Below are positions 1-9,435 of a DNA stretch of 36,021 bases, one piece after another. The translations under genes and the position numbers were made by a program. The DNA comes from Alphaproteobacteria bacterium. GTDB taxonomy: Bacteria; Pseudomonadota; Alphaproteobacteria; JACZXZ01. The DNA lies in contig DASPOR010000147.1 in assembly GCA_035625915.1 (NCBI GenBank), positions 1 through 36,021 of the forward strand, read 5' to 3'. Under the pieces are notes generated by a model, which made no database searches, had not been told where the DNA came from, and saw only the letters and a program-made list of their open reading frames with translations. How positions within the stretch are numbered: position 1 is the first letter of the stretch; each line of letters begins with the position of its first letter.

Positions 1-684
1 ACCGGCGAAGGTTTTCCGGATCTATCCGAGGTTGGAGTCGAACTGGTCCCCGATGTCGCACCCTACGAGCGCATGAAGCTTCGCATGCTCAACGGCTGTC
101 ATTCCTCGATTGCCTATCTCGGGCAGCTCGCCGGTTACGAATTCGTGGCCGACGCGCTCGATGATCCGAATTTGCGCCGATTTCTTGAACGCATGATGGC
201 GGAGGAGATCGCACCCACGCTGACCGAGTTTTCACCGCAACGGCTCACGGCGTATGGTGCGCAGCTTCTTCGTCGCTTCGACAATCGCGCGATCCGCCAT
301 CGCACCTGGCAGATCGCGATGGATGGATCGCAGAAACTGCCGCAACGCCTCCTTGGTACGATCGAAGATCGCCTGCGAAACAACGCGCCCGTGGCGAGGG
401 TGACGCTCGCCATCGCCGCATGGATGCGCTTTCTCGGCGGCAAGGACGATCGCGGCGGGTCGATTGTCATATCGGACCCGCGTGCGCGAGAACTCACCGG
501 TTGGGCCGAGGGGCGCCAGGACGACGGAGCCATCGCCGCCAATTTCGTCGAGCGCTCTGGAATTTTTTCCCCAGACCTGCAACGAAGCGATGGCTTCCGC
601 CATGAGCTGGTCGCCGCGATCGCACTGTTGCGACGCGTCGGCGCTCGGGAGGCGCTGATGCAACCCACTTATGGCGGCGCATGA
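1..684 (+). CDS. Mannitol dehydrogenase / fructuronate reductase family oxidoreductase, C-terminal part
   Basis: The gene is cut by the left window edge; an open frame runs from base 1 to a TGA at 682-684. The visible 227 residues are the C-terminal catalytic domain of the polyol-specific long-chain dehydrogenase/reductase family (NAD(P)-dependent mannitol 2-dehydrogenase, D-arabinitol dehydrogenase, fructuronate reductase UxuB). The family motif PYERMKLRMLNGCHS lies at visible residues 21-35, and the Lys, Asn and His in it (26, 31, 34) have the spacing of the known catalytic triad K-x4-N-x2-H. The N-terminal Rossmann domain lies outside the window. The gene is co-directional with an ABC importer and with manD. 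D-mannonate is the product of fructuronate reductase and the substrate of ManD, so fructuronate reductase is the best guess; mannitol 2-dehydrogenase cannot be excluded from this half alone. Confidence 0.88.
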   Translation, partial: TGEGFPDLSEVGVELVPDVAPYERMKLRMLNGCHSSIAYLGQLAGYEFVADALDDPNLRRFLERMMAEEIAPTLTEFSPQRLTAYGAQLLRRFDNRAIRHRTWQIAMDGSQKLPQRLLGTIEDRLRNNAPVARVTLAIAAWMRFLGGKDDRGGSIVISDPRARELTGWAEGRQDDGAIAANFVERSGIFSPDLQRSDGFRHELVAAIALLRRVGAREALMQPTYGGA

Positions 685-724
685 TTTGGGATCATCGGTG
701 CACCGTCACGAAGGGAGGAAAATC

Positions 725-1918
725 ATGAAATCACGCGTAACGCTCTCTCTCGCCGGGATCGTCGGTACGGTCGGGCTATCTCTTGCACAACCTGCCGCCG
801 CAAGCGAGCTACCGGCGTTACCGTCTTCACCCATCGTCATCAACGTCGTCGACGTGGCCGGCCAGCTCGCCCTGACCCAAAAATCGATGGAGGATTACCG
901 CAAGGCGCATCCGGAGTTAGTCTCGAAGTTCAATTTTACGAAGGCGCCTGCCCCTGAACTCCCGGGCAAACTCAAAGCTCAGCAAAGCGCCGGTCGCGTG
1001 GATATTGACGTGGTACTGAGTGGCACGGACGCGATTTCCGCCGGACTGGAGCAAGGCCTTTGGGTGAAAATTCTTCCCGACTATACGGCGAAGTTCCCGA
1101 GCCTCGATGAAAACTACCTGCCCGGCGCGCTCGACATGCAGAAGCCGACGGAAGGTCAGGCGATCGAGGTCGTGTTCGCGATAGCAGGGCCGATGCTCGA
1201 ATATGCGCCCGAACGCGTCAAGGATCCGCCGAAGACGACCGACGCGCTCTTGGCGTGGTGCAAAGCTCATCCCAACCGATTTTTCTATGCTCGTCCCGCA
1301 AATTCCGGACCAGGCCGCGCCTTCCTCCAAGGCCTGCCCTACATACTCGGCGACAGCAACCCGCGCGACCCGATCAATGGTTGGGCGAAGACGTGGGCCT
1401 ATCTCAAGGAGCTTAATAGCTGCATCGAATATTACCCCTCGGGCACTGGTGCCACGATGAAGGAACTCGGCGAAGGGTCCCGCGACATCATTGTTTCAAT
1501 GCCTGGCTGGGACATCAATCCGCGCGTTCTGGGAACCGTACCGAAGTCGGCAGAGACGACCATCCTTGAGGGACCCGCGGGATTCAAATGGGTATCTGAC
1601 GCCCAGTATGTTGGAATCCCGAAGGGGTTGGCACCCGATCATCTTGCGGTCGTGCTCGATCTCATCGCCTTCATGCTGAAGCCGCAGCAGCAGGCTTATG
1701 CGTGGGACGAAGGTTACTTCTACCCGGGTCCCGCGATCAAAAACGTCCCACTCACCATGGCACCCAAGGAGAGCCAGGACACGCTAAAGGAATTCGGCCG
1801 ACCCGAGTATGACGAGCTGATCGCGAAATACCCGATCATGACGCCACTTTTCGGAAAGGATCTCGTCGCCGCGTTCCACAAATGGGACGAGGAAATCGGA
1901 GCACAGAAGCTGAAATAA
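725..1918 (+). CDS. ABC transporter extracellular solute-binding protein (family 1)
   Basis: A 397-residue periplasmic binding protein. It has a Sec signal peptide (MKSRV, then a hydrophobic stretch, then AQPAAAS at about residues 20-26). The mature sequence has the two-lobe composition of family 1 binding proteins related to the spermidine/putrescine and iron group. The ATG at 725 was chosen over an in-frame ATG at 671 because GGGAGG lies just upstream (about 714-719) and the signal peptide begins there; the earlier start would overlap the preceding gene. It is the first gene of an importer set: ATPase at 1973, permeases at 3069 and 3935. The substrate is not readable from sequence. The flanking fructuronate reductase-like and mannonate dehydratase genes suggest a sugar acid rather than a polyamine, which is an inference from context. 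Confidence 0.88.
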   Translation: MKSRVTLSLAGIVGTVGLSLAQPAAASELPALPSSPIVINVVDVAGQLALTQKSMEDYRKAHPELVSKFNFTKAPAPELPGKLKAQQSAGRVDIDVVLSGTDAISAGLEQGLWVKILPDYTAKFPSLDENYLPGALDMQKPTEGQAIEVVFAIAGPMLEYAPERVKDPPKTTDALLAWCKAHPNRFFYARPANSGPGRAFLQGLPYILGDSNPRDPINGWAKTWAYLKELNSCIEYYPSGTGATMKELGEGSRDIIVSMPGWDINPRVLGTVPKSAETTILEGPAGFKWVSDAQYVGIPKGLAPDHLAVVLDLIAFMLKPQQQAYAWDEGYFYPGPAIKNVPLTMAPKESQDTLKEFGRPEYDELIAKYPIMTPLFGKDLVAAFHKWDEEIGAQKLK

Positions 1919-1972
1919 TGGCATCCGCGAGGCTCGCCCCGCGATTGATGGAGGTCGCGGGCGGGGAGGACG

Positions 1973-3064
1973 ATGATGGTTTTGCGCAAGGGAGATTTCC
2001 ATCAGCCACGGGGCGGTGGATTCGGCGAGCTCAAGCTCGATGCGATCAGCCGTCGCTTCGGCGGCCTCTTCGCGCTCGATGGTCTCTCGCTTACGATAAA
2101 GCACGGCGAGTTCATTGCCCTTCTCGGCCCCTCCGGGTGCGGCAAATCCACCGCACTTAATTGTCTTGCCGGACTGTTGCCGCTCACGAGCGGGAGCATT
2201 TGGCTCGACGACCGGCGCATCGACACGATGCGGCCGGAAGAACGCGGCTTCGGCATGATCTTTCAGAACTACGCGCTCTTTCCACACATGAACGTGCGCA
2301 AGAACGTCGGCTTTGGCCTCGCGATGCGTCGGATGCCGAAAGACGAAATCAGGCGGCGGGTGGACGATGCGATCGGACTTGTGCAGCTCGAGGCGCATGC
2401 GGAAAAGTTGCCCGGGCAATTATCGGGCGGCCAACAGCAGCGGGTCGCGATTGCGCGAGCGATCGTAATCGAGCCGCCTGTTGTCTTGATGGATGAGCCG
2501 CTCTCGAACCTCGATGCCAAGTTGCGGCTCGAAATGCGTTCTGAGATCAAACGGATCCACCAGGAGCTTGGCCGTGCCACGGTCTATGTCACCCACGACC
2601 AGGAGGAGGCTCTCTCGCTCGCAGACCGTGTCGTGGTGATGAAAGATGGCGTCGCTCAACAGATCGGCTCGCCCGAGGCGCTTTACAACCGGCCGGCGAA
2701 TCTCGACGTGGCACTCTTCATGGGTTACCGCAACGTGCTTGAAGGACGCGTCGATCGCGTCGATGGCGAGCGCGTTTCATTTCAATGCGGCGCGCTGGCA
2801 CTCACGGGCGCCCCTCAAGGACGGATCGATCCCGGTGCCGCCACGGCGGTGATCCGGCCCGACGAAATTGAAATCGGCGACGGTCCGAACCGCGTCGAAG
2901 GGCGTGCTGAGACGGTTGAGTATTGTGGGCGCGACTACCTCGTCGACTTCGTGACCGATGCGGGTGCGAGACTGCATGCGCGCAGCACGGAGCGCATCAA
3001 TCCGGGAGAACGTGTGTGCTGGCACGTTCCCGCCGAGCGCGTTCTCGTTTACAGCGTGGGATGA
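1973..3064 (+). CDS. ABC transporter ATP-binding protein (PotA/MalK-like, with TOBE-type C-terminus)
   Basis: A 363-residue cytoplasmic ATPase that would power the importer encoded around it. Motifs appear in order: Walker A GPSGCGKST near residue 52, Q-loop FQNYALFP, ABC signature LSGGQQQR, Walker B VVLMDEP, D-loop SNLDAK and the switch histidine in VTHDQEEA. About 120 residues follow the nucleotide-binding domain and look like the TOBE regulatory/substrate-sensing domain of the polyamine/iron/maltose-type ATPases. GGAGGA at 1965-1970 serves either of two adjacent ATG codons (1973 and 1976); the second has slightly better spacing. The stop codon is 4 bases before the next start, so the gene is in the same operon as both permeases. 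Confidence 0.93.
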   Translation: MMVLRKGDFHQPRGGGFGELKLDAISRRFGGLFALDGLSLTIKHGEFIALLGPSGCGKSTALNCLAGLLPLTSGSIWLDDRRIDTMRPEERGFGMIFQNYALFPHMNVRKNVGFGLAMRRMPKDEIRRRVDDAIGLVQLEAHAEKLPGQLSGGQQQRVAIARAIVIEPPVVLMDEPLSNLDAKLRLEMRSEIKRIHQELGRATVYVTHDQEEALSLADRVVVMKDGVAQQIGSPEALYNRPANLDVALFMGYRNVLEGRVDRVDGERVSFQCGALALTGAPQGRIDPGAATAVIRPDEIEIGDGPNRVEGRAETVEYCGRDYLVDFVTDAGARLHARSTERINPGERVCWHVPAERVLVYSVG

Positions 3065-3068
3065 CGGG

Positions 3069-3938
3069 ATGACCGCCGGCAGCCTGCACGACTCCGGTTT
3101 CGACCGCACGGTTCTGCTGATCGTGCCCGGTGTGCTTTTCGTCCTTCTCCTTTTTATCTACCCCTTCGCCTACGGCCTTTTTCTTTCGTTCACGACCACG
3201 AATGGCGGCATTTGGGCCAACTACGCCCGATTTTTCGCGGAACCCCGATTCTTCAGCACGATCGGCATCACGTTCTGGATCGCGCTGCCGGCCACGCTGG
3301 TCAATCTGGCCCTCGCGATTCCCATGGCGTTCAAGCTGCGCCGTCCGACGAGCGCACAGCGCATCGTGACGACCATGCTTGTCGTGCCGATCACGCTCGG
3401 CACGGTGCTGGTTGCGGAAGGATTGCTCAATTACCTGGGACCGCAGGGCTGGTTCAATCGCCTTCTCGTCGATATGCACTTGATCGCGAGTCCGGTGCGA
3501 CTTACGCACAATTACTGGGGAGTGCTTCTCTCGCTCGTCATAACGGGCTTTCCATTCGCGTTCCTCCTGACGCTCTCCTACATCACCGGGATCGATCCCG
3601 TGCTGGCTCAAGCCGCGTCGACGCTCGGCGCGGGTCCGGCGCGTCAATTTCTTCACATATATTTCCCGCTGCTCGCACCTGGACTCGCGATTACGTTCTG
3701 TCTCGCGTTCGTCCAGGCGTTCTCGGTCTTTCCGTCGGCCGTGCTGCTCGGCGCGCCTGCGGGACCGACGCGCGTCATCTCCATCGCGGCCTATCAAGCG
3801 GCATTCGAGGACTATGACTACGCGATGGCGTCCGCCGTGGCGATGATCATGGGGCTCGCGCAGCTTGCAGTCGTCGTCGCGGTTCTAGGATTGCGGGGCT
3901 TTTTCTATCGCGGTCCTGCCGGAGGTGCCAAGGGATGA
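3069..3938 (+). CDS. ABC transporter permease, first subunit
   Basis: A 289-residue inner-membrane permease with about six hydrophobic helices, the first at VLLIVPGVLFVLLLFIYPFA. The cytoplasmic coupling loop (EAA-type) is seen as AQAASTLGAGPARQFLHIYF followed by PLLAPG, as in PotB-like permeases. A longer in-frame reading starting at 2958 would overlap the ATPase gene by more than 100 bases and adds no hydrophobic or conserved sequence, so the ATG at 3069, just after the ATPase stop, is preferred. Its last four bases overlap the start of the second permease (ATGA), which indicates translational coupling. It pairs with the 3935 product to form the membrane channel. Confidence 0.9.
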   Translation: MTAGSLHDSGFDRTVLLIVPGVLFVLLLFIYPFAYGLFLSFTTTNGGIWANYARFFAEPRFFSTIGITFWIALPATLVNLALAIPMAFKLRRPTSAQRIVTTMLVVPITLGTVLVAEGLLNYLGPQGWFNRLLVDMHLIASPVRLTHNYWGVLLSLVITGFPFAFLLTLSYITGIDPVLAQAASTLGAGPARQFLHIYFPLLAPGLAITFCLAFVQAFSVFPSAVLLGAPAGPTRVISIAAYQAAFEDYDYAMASAVAMIMGLAQLAVVVAVLGLRGFFYRGPAGGAKG

Positions 3939-4810
3939 ATACGGCAACGGCTGCCCTTGCACGCACCGATATCGAGCGCCGCTCGTGGCGTGAAATTGCC
4001 TGGACCTCGCTCGTCACGGCGTTGATGGCATTCTTTCTGATTAACGTCGCGGGGGTGATTGCGTCGGTCGCGGTCAGCTCATTCGCGACCCGCTGGCTCG
4101 GCACCTGGCTACCCGCTGGCTTCACGACGCGCTGGTACGCCTCGGCTTGGGATGAGTTTCAGCTCGGCGATGTCCTTACCGTCACGCTCAGGGTCGTTTT
4201 TATCGTCGTGGCGATCTCGATCCTCATCGGCGTACCCGCAGCTTATGCGCTCGCGCGCCGCGAGTTTCCGGGCAAGCGTAGCGCCATGCTCCTCTTCCTG
4301 CTGCCACTCATGGTACCGCCGATCACCTACGGAATTCCCCTCGCGACCGTACTTTATCGGCTGCGCCTGGGCGGTACGGAGTCCGGCGTTATTCTTGCCA
4401 ATCTGGTGCCCGCCGTGCCTTTTGTGATTCTCGTCATGACGCCGTTCATCGAGCAGATCGATGTAAGGCTAGAGCAGGCGGCTCGCGTCTTCGGCGCGGG
4501 CACATTCCGGGTTTTCGTCCATATCCTTGTCCCGCTGCTCGCACCGGGCATTCTCGCTGCCGGGCTCCTCGTGCTCGTCCGTACAATAGCCCTGTTCGAA
4601 CTCACCTTCCTGACAGCCGGCCCCGATAGTCAAACCCTCGTTGTGGCGCTTTATTATTCAGTATTCGCCGCCGGGGTGCGCGCGACCCAATCGGTCGATG
4701 CCATGGCCGTCACTTACATGGTGACGACCCTCGTCTGGCTCCTCATTGCGATGCGCTTCGTCAATCCGACGCAGCTCGTCACGCGCGTAAAGGAAGCGCC
4801 GCGAAACTAG
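3935..4810 (+). CDS. ABC transporter permease, second subunit
   Basis: A 291-residue inner-membrane permease (PotC-like). It has an N-terminal membrane anchor (ALMAFFLINVAGVIASVAVS), several further hydrophobic segments, and the coupling loop EQAARVFGAGTFRVFVHILV followed by PLLAPGILAAG, the EAA motif that contacts the ATPase. The start codon overlaps the stop of the first permease in an ATGA arrangement, so the two subunits are very likely made in equal amounts. A 39-base gap with a good ribosome binding site separates it from manD, which supports import and catabolism being encoded in one operon. Confidence 0.9.
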   Translation: MNTATAALARTDIERRSWREIAWTSLVTALMAFFLINVAGVIASVAVSSFATRWLGTWLPAGFTTRWYASAWDEFQLGDVLTVTLRVVFIVVAISILIGVPAAYALARREFPGKRSAMLLFLLPLMVPPITYGIPLATVLYRLRLGGTESGVILANLVPAVPFVILVMTPFIEQIDVRLEQAARVFGAGTFRVFVHILVPLLAPGILAAGLLVLVRTIALFELTFLTAGPDSQTLVVALYYSVFAAGVRATQSVDAMAVTYMVTTLVWLLIAMRFVNPTQLVTRVKEAPRN

Positions 4811-4849
4811 TCCTAAAACCTCGGCCGCGACGACCTCGGAGGAACGCAC

Positions 4850-6058
4850 GTGAAGATCAAAGCAGCTTATGTCATCGTCACTTGTCCCGGACGCAACTTC
4901 GTCACGCTGAAGATCGTGACCGAAGACGGCCTCTACGGACTTGGGGACGCAACGCTCAATGGCCGCGAATTGGCCGTGGCATCCTATCTCACCGATCACG
5001 TGATCCCGTGTCTGATCGGGCGCGACGCTCATCGAATCGAGGATATCTGGCAGTTTCTCTATCGCGGCGCTTACTGGCGCCGCGGGCCGGTTACGATGTC
5101 GGCGCTGTCCGCCGTTGACACGGCACTTTGGGACATCAAGGCCAAGTGCGCCGGCCTGCCGCTCTACCAGCTTCTCGGCGGACGGAGTCGGGAGGGCGTG
5201 CTCGTCTACGGTCACGCAAATGGCGCCGATATAGCGGAATGCGTCGATGAGATCGCCCGCTATCTCTCGCTCGGTTACAAGGCAATACGCGCACAGTGCG
5301 GCATTCCCGGCCTTGCGTCCACTTATGGCGTGGCGCGGGACAAGATGTATTACGAGCCGGCCGACGCCGACTTGCCGACGGAGAATCTCTGGTCGACGGA
5401 GAAATACCTCGATTTTGTGCCCAAGCTGTTCGCCGCCCTGCGCGAGAAGTTCGGCTTCGAGCCGCATCTTCTTCATGACGTCCATCATCGCTTGAAACCG
5501 ATCGAGGCGGGCCGGCTCGGCGGAATGCTCGAGCCCTATCGGCTCTTCTGGATGGAGGACGCCACGCCGGCCGAAAACGAGGAGAGTTTCCGACTGATTC
5601 GCCAGCACACGGTAACCCCACTCGCGGTCGGCGAAGTCTTCAATTCGATCCACGATTGCCGCACCCTGATTTCGGAGCAGCTCGTCGACTATATCCGCGC
5701 CACCGTCGCGCACGCGGGAGGGATTACGCACCTTCGCCGTATCGCGTCGCTGGCGGACCTCTACAATGTGCGCACCGGCTGCCATGGGGCCACCGACCTG
5801 TCGCCGGTTTGCATGGGGGCTGCCCTGCACTTCGACATTTCGGTGCCGAATTTCGGCATTCAGGAGTACATGCGCCACACGGACGAAACCGACGAAGTAT
5901 TTCCGCACGCTTACTTCTTTAAGGACGGCTATTTGCATCCCGGCGAGGCAAGCGGGCACGGCGTCGACATCGACGAGAATCTTGCCGCCCGTTTCCCTTA
6001 CAGGCGCGCTTATCTGCCGGTCAACCGCCTTACCGACGGCTCGATGCACGATTGGTAA
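4850..6058 (+). CDS. manD: D-mannonate dehydratase, enolase superfamily (ManD/RspA family)
   Basis: A 402-residue enzyme starting at GTG with GGAGGA at 4838-4843. It would dehydrate D-mannonate to 2-keto-3-deoxy-D-gluconate (some family members also use D-gluconate). The sequence is collinear with characterised ManD proteins of the same length. The expected residues are all visible: Asn37 and His122 for substrate contact, the Arg147/Tyr159 base pair, metal ligands Asp210, Glu236 and Glu262, acid His212, His312 in the CHGATD motif, and the C-terminal Trp402. The usual glycine after Asp210 is valine here, a position not thought to be catalytic. Some family members have very low activity and are annotated as RspA-like starvation-sensing proteins. 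The intact residues and the sugar-acid neighbourhood favour a true catabolic dehydratase. Confidence 0.93.
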   Translation: MKIKAAYVIVTCPGRNFVTLKIVTEDGLYGLGDATLNGRELAVASYLTDHVIPCLIGRDAHRIEDIWQFLYRGAYWRRGPVTMSALSAVDTALWDIKAKCAGLPLYQLLGGRSREGVLVYGHANGADIAECVDEIARYLSLGYKAIRAQCGIPGLASTYGVARDKMYYEPADADLPTENLWSTEKYLDFVPKLFAALREKFGFEPHLLHDVHHRLKPIEAGRLGGMLEPYRLFWMEDATPAENEESFRLIRQHTVTPLAVGEVFNSIHDCRTLISEQLVDYIRATVAHAGGITHLRRIASLADLYNVRTGCHGATDLSPVCMGAALHFDISVPNFGIQEYMRHTDETDEVFPHAYFFKDGYLHPGEASGHGVDIDENLAARFPYRRAYLPVNRLTDGSMHDW

Positions 6059-6143
6059 ATCGCTTGACCCTTGGCCCTTGGATGGGGTGGAAAACGTAAT
6101 GGCAATGAACGCCGCGACGAATTGGAACGAGAGCTGAGGCGCC

Positions 6144-6896
6144 ATGCCGCTGCAACCGCTCGAAACCCAGCGGCTCTACCAGCAAGCCGCCGGTCAAATC
6201 CGAGACCTGATCCGCTCGGGTGAGTATGGACCCGGTGCACGGCTTCCACCGGAACGTGAGCTTGCCAAGAGGCTTCGCATAAGCCGTCCGACGGTGCGCG
6301 AGGCCATGATCGCCCTCGAGATTGCGGGCATGATCGAAATTCGCGCTGGCGCGGGGATCTTCGTTTGCGATAAATCGGCGCCGGGCCGGCATACGATTTT
6401 ACCGGCACTCGACGCAGGGCCGAGCCCCTTCGATCTTCTCGAAGCGCGGCGGTTGCTCGAATGCGAAAGCGTCGAGCGGGCGGCTAAATCCGCCTCGAAC
6501 GCCGACCTTGCGTCGATCGAAGAGGCGCTCGTCGATATGGAGGTGGCACTCGCCAAGGGCCATGACGGGCGGGATGCCGACCGGCTTTTTCACGCGCGCA
6601 TCGCGCGCGCCGCCGGCAATAGTGTCTTTGCGGCCCTTGTCGATGGCCTTTGGGAGGGGATGTCGGCACCCCTTTTCCACAATCTGAGCAATCTGACGAG
6701 GCTTTCCGAGCAAGGCCGGATGACGATCAGGGATCATCGCGCGATCCTCCATTGCCTGGTCGCTCGCGACCCCGTAGGCGCGCGCGCGGCGATGGCGGCG
6801 CATTTGAATCACGTCGAGTCGATCCTTGCCGGTAGGTTCGACCTTGCCGCGAGCCAAAAGCACGAACGGCGCAAGGGTGGTCGACGCAATCGATGA
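6144..6896 (+). CDS. GntR-family transcriptional regulator, FadR/FCD subfamily
   Basis: A 250-residue DNA-binding regulator. The N-terminal winged helix spans roughly residues 8-75 and carries the family hallmark GARLPPERELAKRLRISRPT followed by VREA. The C-terminal all-helical FCD ligand domain has the usual metal-binding pattern: an acidic residue and histidine in DADRLFHARIARAAGN, and histidines in IRDHRAILHCLVARDP and MAAHLNHVES. FCD regulators of this type (UxuR, ExuR, GntR paralogues) respond to sugar acids or other carboxylates. Its position directly after manD suggests it represses the upstream uptake/dehydratase operon, with mannonate, fructuronate or a relative as inducer (inference). 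I saw no convincing GntR palindrome in the short upstream gap. Its stop codon overlaps the hrpB start. Confidence 0.92.
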   Translation: MPLQPLETQRLYQQAAGQIRDLIRSGEYGPGARLPPERELAKRLRISRPTVREAMIALEIAGMIEIRAGAGIFVCDKSAPGRHTILPALDAGPSPFDLLEARRLLECESVERAAKSASNADLASIEEALVDMEVALAKGHDGRDADRLFHARIARAAGNSVFAALVDGLWEGMSAPLFHNLSNLTRLSEQGRMTIRDHRAILHCLVARDPVGARAAMAAHLNHVESILAGRFDLAASQKHERRKGGRRNR

Positions 6897-9403
6897 CGTC
6901 ATTGCCGATCGACCCGCTTCTGCCCAAGATCGCGCAGCAGTTGTGCGAAAGGAATGCCGTTGTTCTTGTCGCACCACCCGGTGCCGGCAAAACGACGCGA
7001 GTGCCATTGGCGCTTCTCTCCGAACCCTGGCTCGCCAATACTGGAATCCTGTTGCTCGAGCCTCGCCGGCTCGCGGCCCGTGCGGCGGCGGCGCGGATGG
7101 CCGCCATTTTGGGCGAAAGAGTTGGCGGAACCGTAGGCTATCGAATAAGGCTCGAACGGCGCGTGAGTGGGCGCACGCGCATTGAGGTTGTCACCGAAGG
7201 AATTCTGACGCGCCGCCTGCAAGACGATCCGGCGCTGAAGGGCGTCGGCCTTATTATCTTTGACGAGTTCCACGAACGAAGCCTCGATGCAGATCTCGGA
7301 TTGGCGATTGCGATCGACATACAGCGCAACCTCAGGCCCGAGCTGCGCATTCTTGCAATGTCCGCCACTTTGGATGGTTCCGCAGTCTCGCGAATCCTCG
7401 GCGGCGCACCCATCGTGGAGAGCCAGGGCCGCGAATTTCCCATCGAGACGCGCTACCTCGAAGGTGCTCTGCGCGAGCCGGCCACTTCGGCCGCGGCAAA
7501 AGCCGTCAAACAAGCATTGGGGGAAACGGAGGGCGATATACTCGTCTTCCTTCCCGGGGAGCGCGAGATCCGTGCCGTCGAACGATCGCTGCGGAGTGCC
7601 GGCCTGGCTCCTCGAACGTTCGTCGCACCTCTCTATGGCGCCCTCGCGCAAGAGGCCCAGGACAAGGCCATATATCCATCGCCACCTGGACGCCGAAAGA
7701 TCGTGTTGGCTACATCGATAGCCGAAACGAGCCTTACAATCGAGGGCGTGCGGACGGTCATCGATGCCGGGTTGTCCCGGGTGCCGCGCTTCGATCCCGT
7801 CACGGGATTGAGTCGGCTCGAGACGATCCGCGTTTCGCGCGCCTCCGCCGAACAGCGGCGTGGGCGTGCCGGCCGCCTTGGCCCAGGCCTCTGTTACCGC
7901 CTTTGGCCCGAGGCCGAGACGCGTGGCCTGATGCCGCTAACGAGGCCAGAAATCCTCGATGCCGACCTTGCATCCTTAGCGCTCGAATTGGCACTGTGGG
8001 GTGTCGAGGACGCTCAAGCCTTGGCCTGGCTCGACCCGCCCCCGCAAAAAACACTCGCCGAAGCGCGCGATTTGCTGAGGCGGCTCGATGCGCTTGAAAC
8101 CAATGGGCGGGTGAGCGAGCATGGCCGCGCCATGGCGCGACTTCCCATGCATCCCCGCCTCGCGCACATGGTCTTGCGCGCGAAAGAGCGTGGTCTGGGT
8201 CAGGAGGCGGCGTCGCTCGCAGCCCTTCTTGCAGAGCGCGATATCTTGTCAGGACCTGGCGGATCGCGTGATGCGGATTTGCGCACCCGGCTCGAGCTTT
8301 TCGGCAATTCCAAAATGCGGCATCGTTTGCCGCCGTCTTACGAACTGCGCCAGGGAGCGCTCAAGAGAGCGATCGATGCGGCACGGCAAACCCGCCGGAT
8401 GCTCGAAATCGAGGATCGTTCCCTAGCCCCGGCTCGCGCGGGCGTACTCGTGGCCCTTGCGTATCCCGACCGGATCGCGGGCCGACGGCCGCAGGGGGGA
8501 TTTCGCCTCGCGAATGGGCGAGGTGCAGCATTGGCCGAGGAAGATCCGCTCGGTAACGAGCCCTGGCTCGCGGTGGCCGAGGTCAGCGGCACGAACCCAG
8601 ACGGTCGGATTTTTCTCGCCTGTCCAATCCAGCTCGACGAGATCGAAGCTGAATTCGGCACTCACATCGAATCTAGCGTAGAAGTAGCATGGGACCCACG
8701 AAGCCAATTCGTGCTGGCGCGCCGTCGCCGGCGTCTCGCTGCCTTGATCCTCGCCGACGCGCCGTGGAACGACGCGCCTGACGAAGCTGTTGCCGCCGCC
8801 ATGCTCGATGGGGTCCGTGCCCTTGGCCTGTCCGCTCTGCCCTGGACGCCCGCGGCGAGAAGTCTCCAGGCCCGCATCGAATTTCTTCGCTCGCTCGAAG
8901 GCGACGCCTCAACCTGGCCGGATCTGTCCGACGCCGATCTCGAACGCAGCCTCGGCGATTGGCTAGGACCTTATCTCGGTGGCGTGCGCAACGTTGCCGG
9001 TCTGCAGCAGCTAGATCTTGCGCATATCCTGTCGAGCCGGCTCGACCATCGTCAGCGCCAGCGCCTCCACAGCGAGGCGCCCGTGTCGCTCTGCGTACCG
9101 AGCGGGCGCACGCTGCCCCTCGACTACAGCGCGCCGGACGGACCCGTGCTTGCTGTCAAGCTTCAGGAGATGTTCGGCCTCGCCGACACACCTCGCGTGG
9201 CGAACGGGCGCGTTCCGGTCCTTCTGCACCTGCTCTCGCCGGCTGGGAGGCCGATGCAGGTAACGCGCGATCTCGCAAGCTTCTGGCGCACCGGCTACGC
9301 CGATGTAAAGCGCGATCTCAAAGGGCGTTACCCCAAGCATCCCTGGCCGGACGATCCGGCACGGGCGACGCCGACCGCAGGCGTCCAGCGCCGTACCCGC
9401 TAG
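6893..9403 (+). CDS. hrpB: ATP-dependent helicase HrpB (DEAH-type superfamily 2)
   Basis: An 836-residue protein, the typical HrpB length. Visible elements are motif I VLVAPPGAGKTTRVPLALL at about residues 23-42, motif II as FDEFHERSLDADLG (the DEFH variant of this family), motif III AMSATLDG, and the RecA2 motifs VLATSIAETSLTIEG and QRRGRAGR. A helicase-associated domain follows, and the C-terminal HrpB signature ends in KGRYPKHPW. HrpB is a putative RNA helicase whose cellular role is poorly defined in most bacteria. Translation starts inside the stop codon of the GntR gene (ATGA at 6893-6896). It converges on the sulfotransferase gene with a gap of 32 bases and no obvious terminator between them. 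Confidence 0.95.
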   Translation: MTSLPIDPLLPKIAQQLCERNAVVLVAPPGAGKTTRVPLALLSEPWLANTGILLLEPRRLAARAAAARMAAILGERVGGTVGYRIRLERRVSGRTRIEVVTEGILTRRLQDDPALKGVGLIIFDEFHERSLDADLGLAIAIDIQRNLRPELRILAMSATLDGSAVSRILGGAPIVESQGREFPIETRYLEGALREPATSAAAKAVKQALGETEGDILVFLPGEREIRAVERSLRSAGLAPRTFVAPLYGALAQEAQDKAIYPSPPGRRKIVLATSIAETSLTIEGVRTVIDAGLSRVPRFDPVTGLSRLETIRVSRASAEQRRGRAGRLGPGLCYRLWPEAETRGLMPLTRPEILDADLASLALELALWGVEDAQALAWLDPPPQKTLAEARDLLRRLDALETNGRVSEHGRAMARLPMHPRLAHMVLRAKERGLGQEAASLAALLAERDILSGPGGSRDADLRTRLELFGNSKMRHRLPPSYELRQGALKRAIDAARQTRRMLEIEDRSLAPARAGVLVALAYPDRIAGRRPQGGFRLANGRGAALAEEDPLGNEPWLAVAEVSGTNPDGRIFLACPIQLDEIEAEFGTHIESSVEVAWDPRSQFVLARRRRRLAALILADAPWNDAPDEAVAAAMLDGVRALGLSALPWTPAARSLQARIEFLRSLEGDASTWPDLSDADLERSLGDWLGPYLGGVRNVAGLQQLDLAHILSSRLDHRQRQRLHSEAPVSLCVPSGRTLPLDYSAPDGPVLAVKLQEMFGLADTPRVANGRVPVLLHLLSPAGRPMQVTRDLASFWRTGYADVKRDLKGRYPKHPWPDDPARATPTAGVQRRTR

Positions 9404-9435
9404 ATAATGCACACTCGATACCGCAACGGCAGGTG

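Noticed and set aside
4658..6145. A 495-codon minus-strand open frame antisense to manD
   Set aside because: The sense strand encodes a ManD with every active-site residue in place; the antisense product resembles nothing known.
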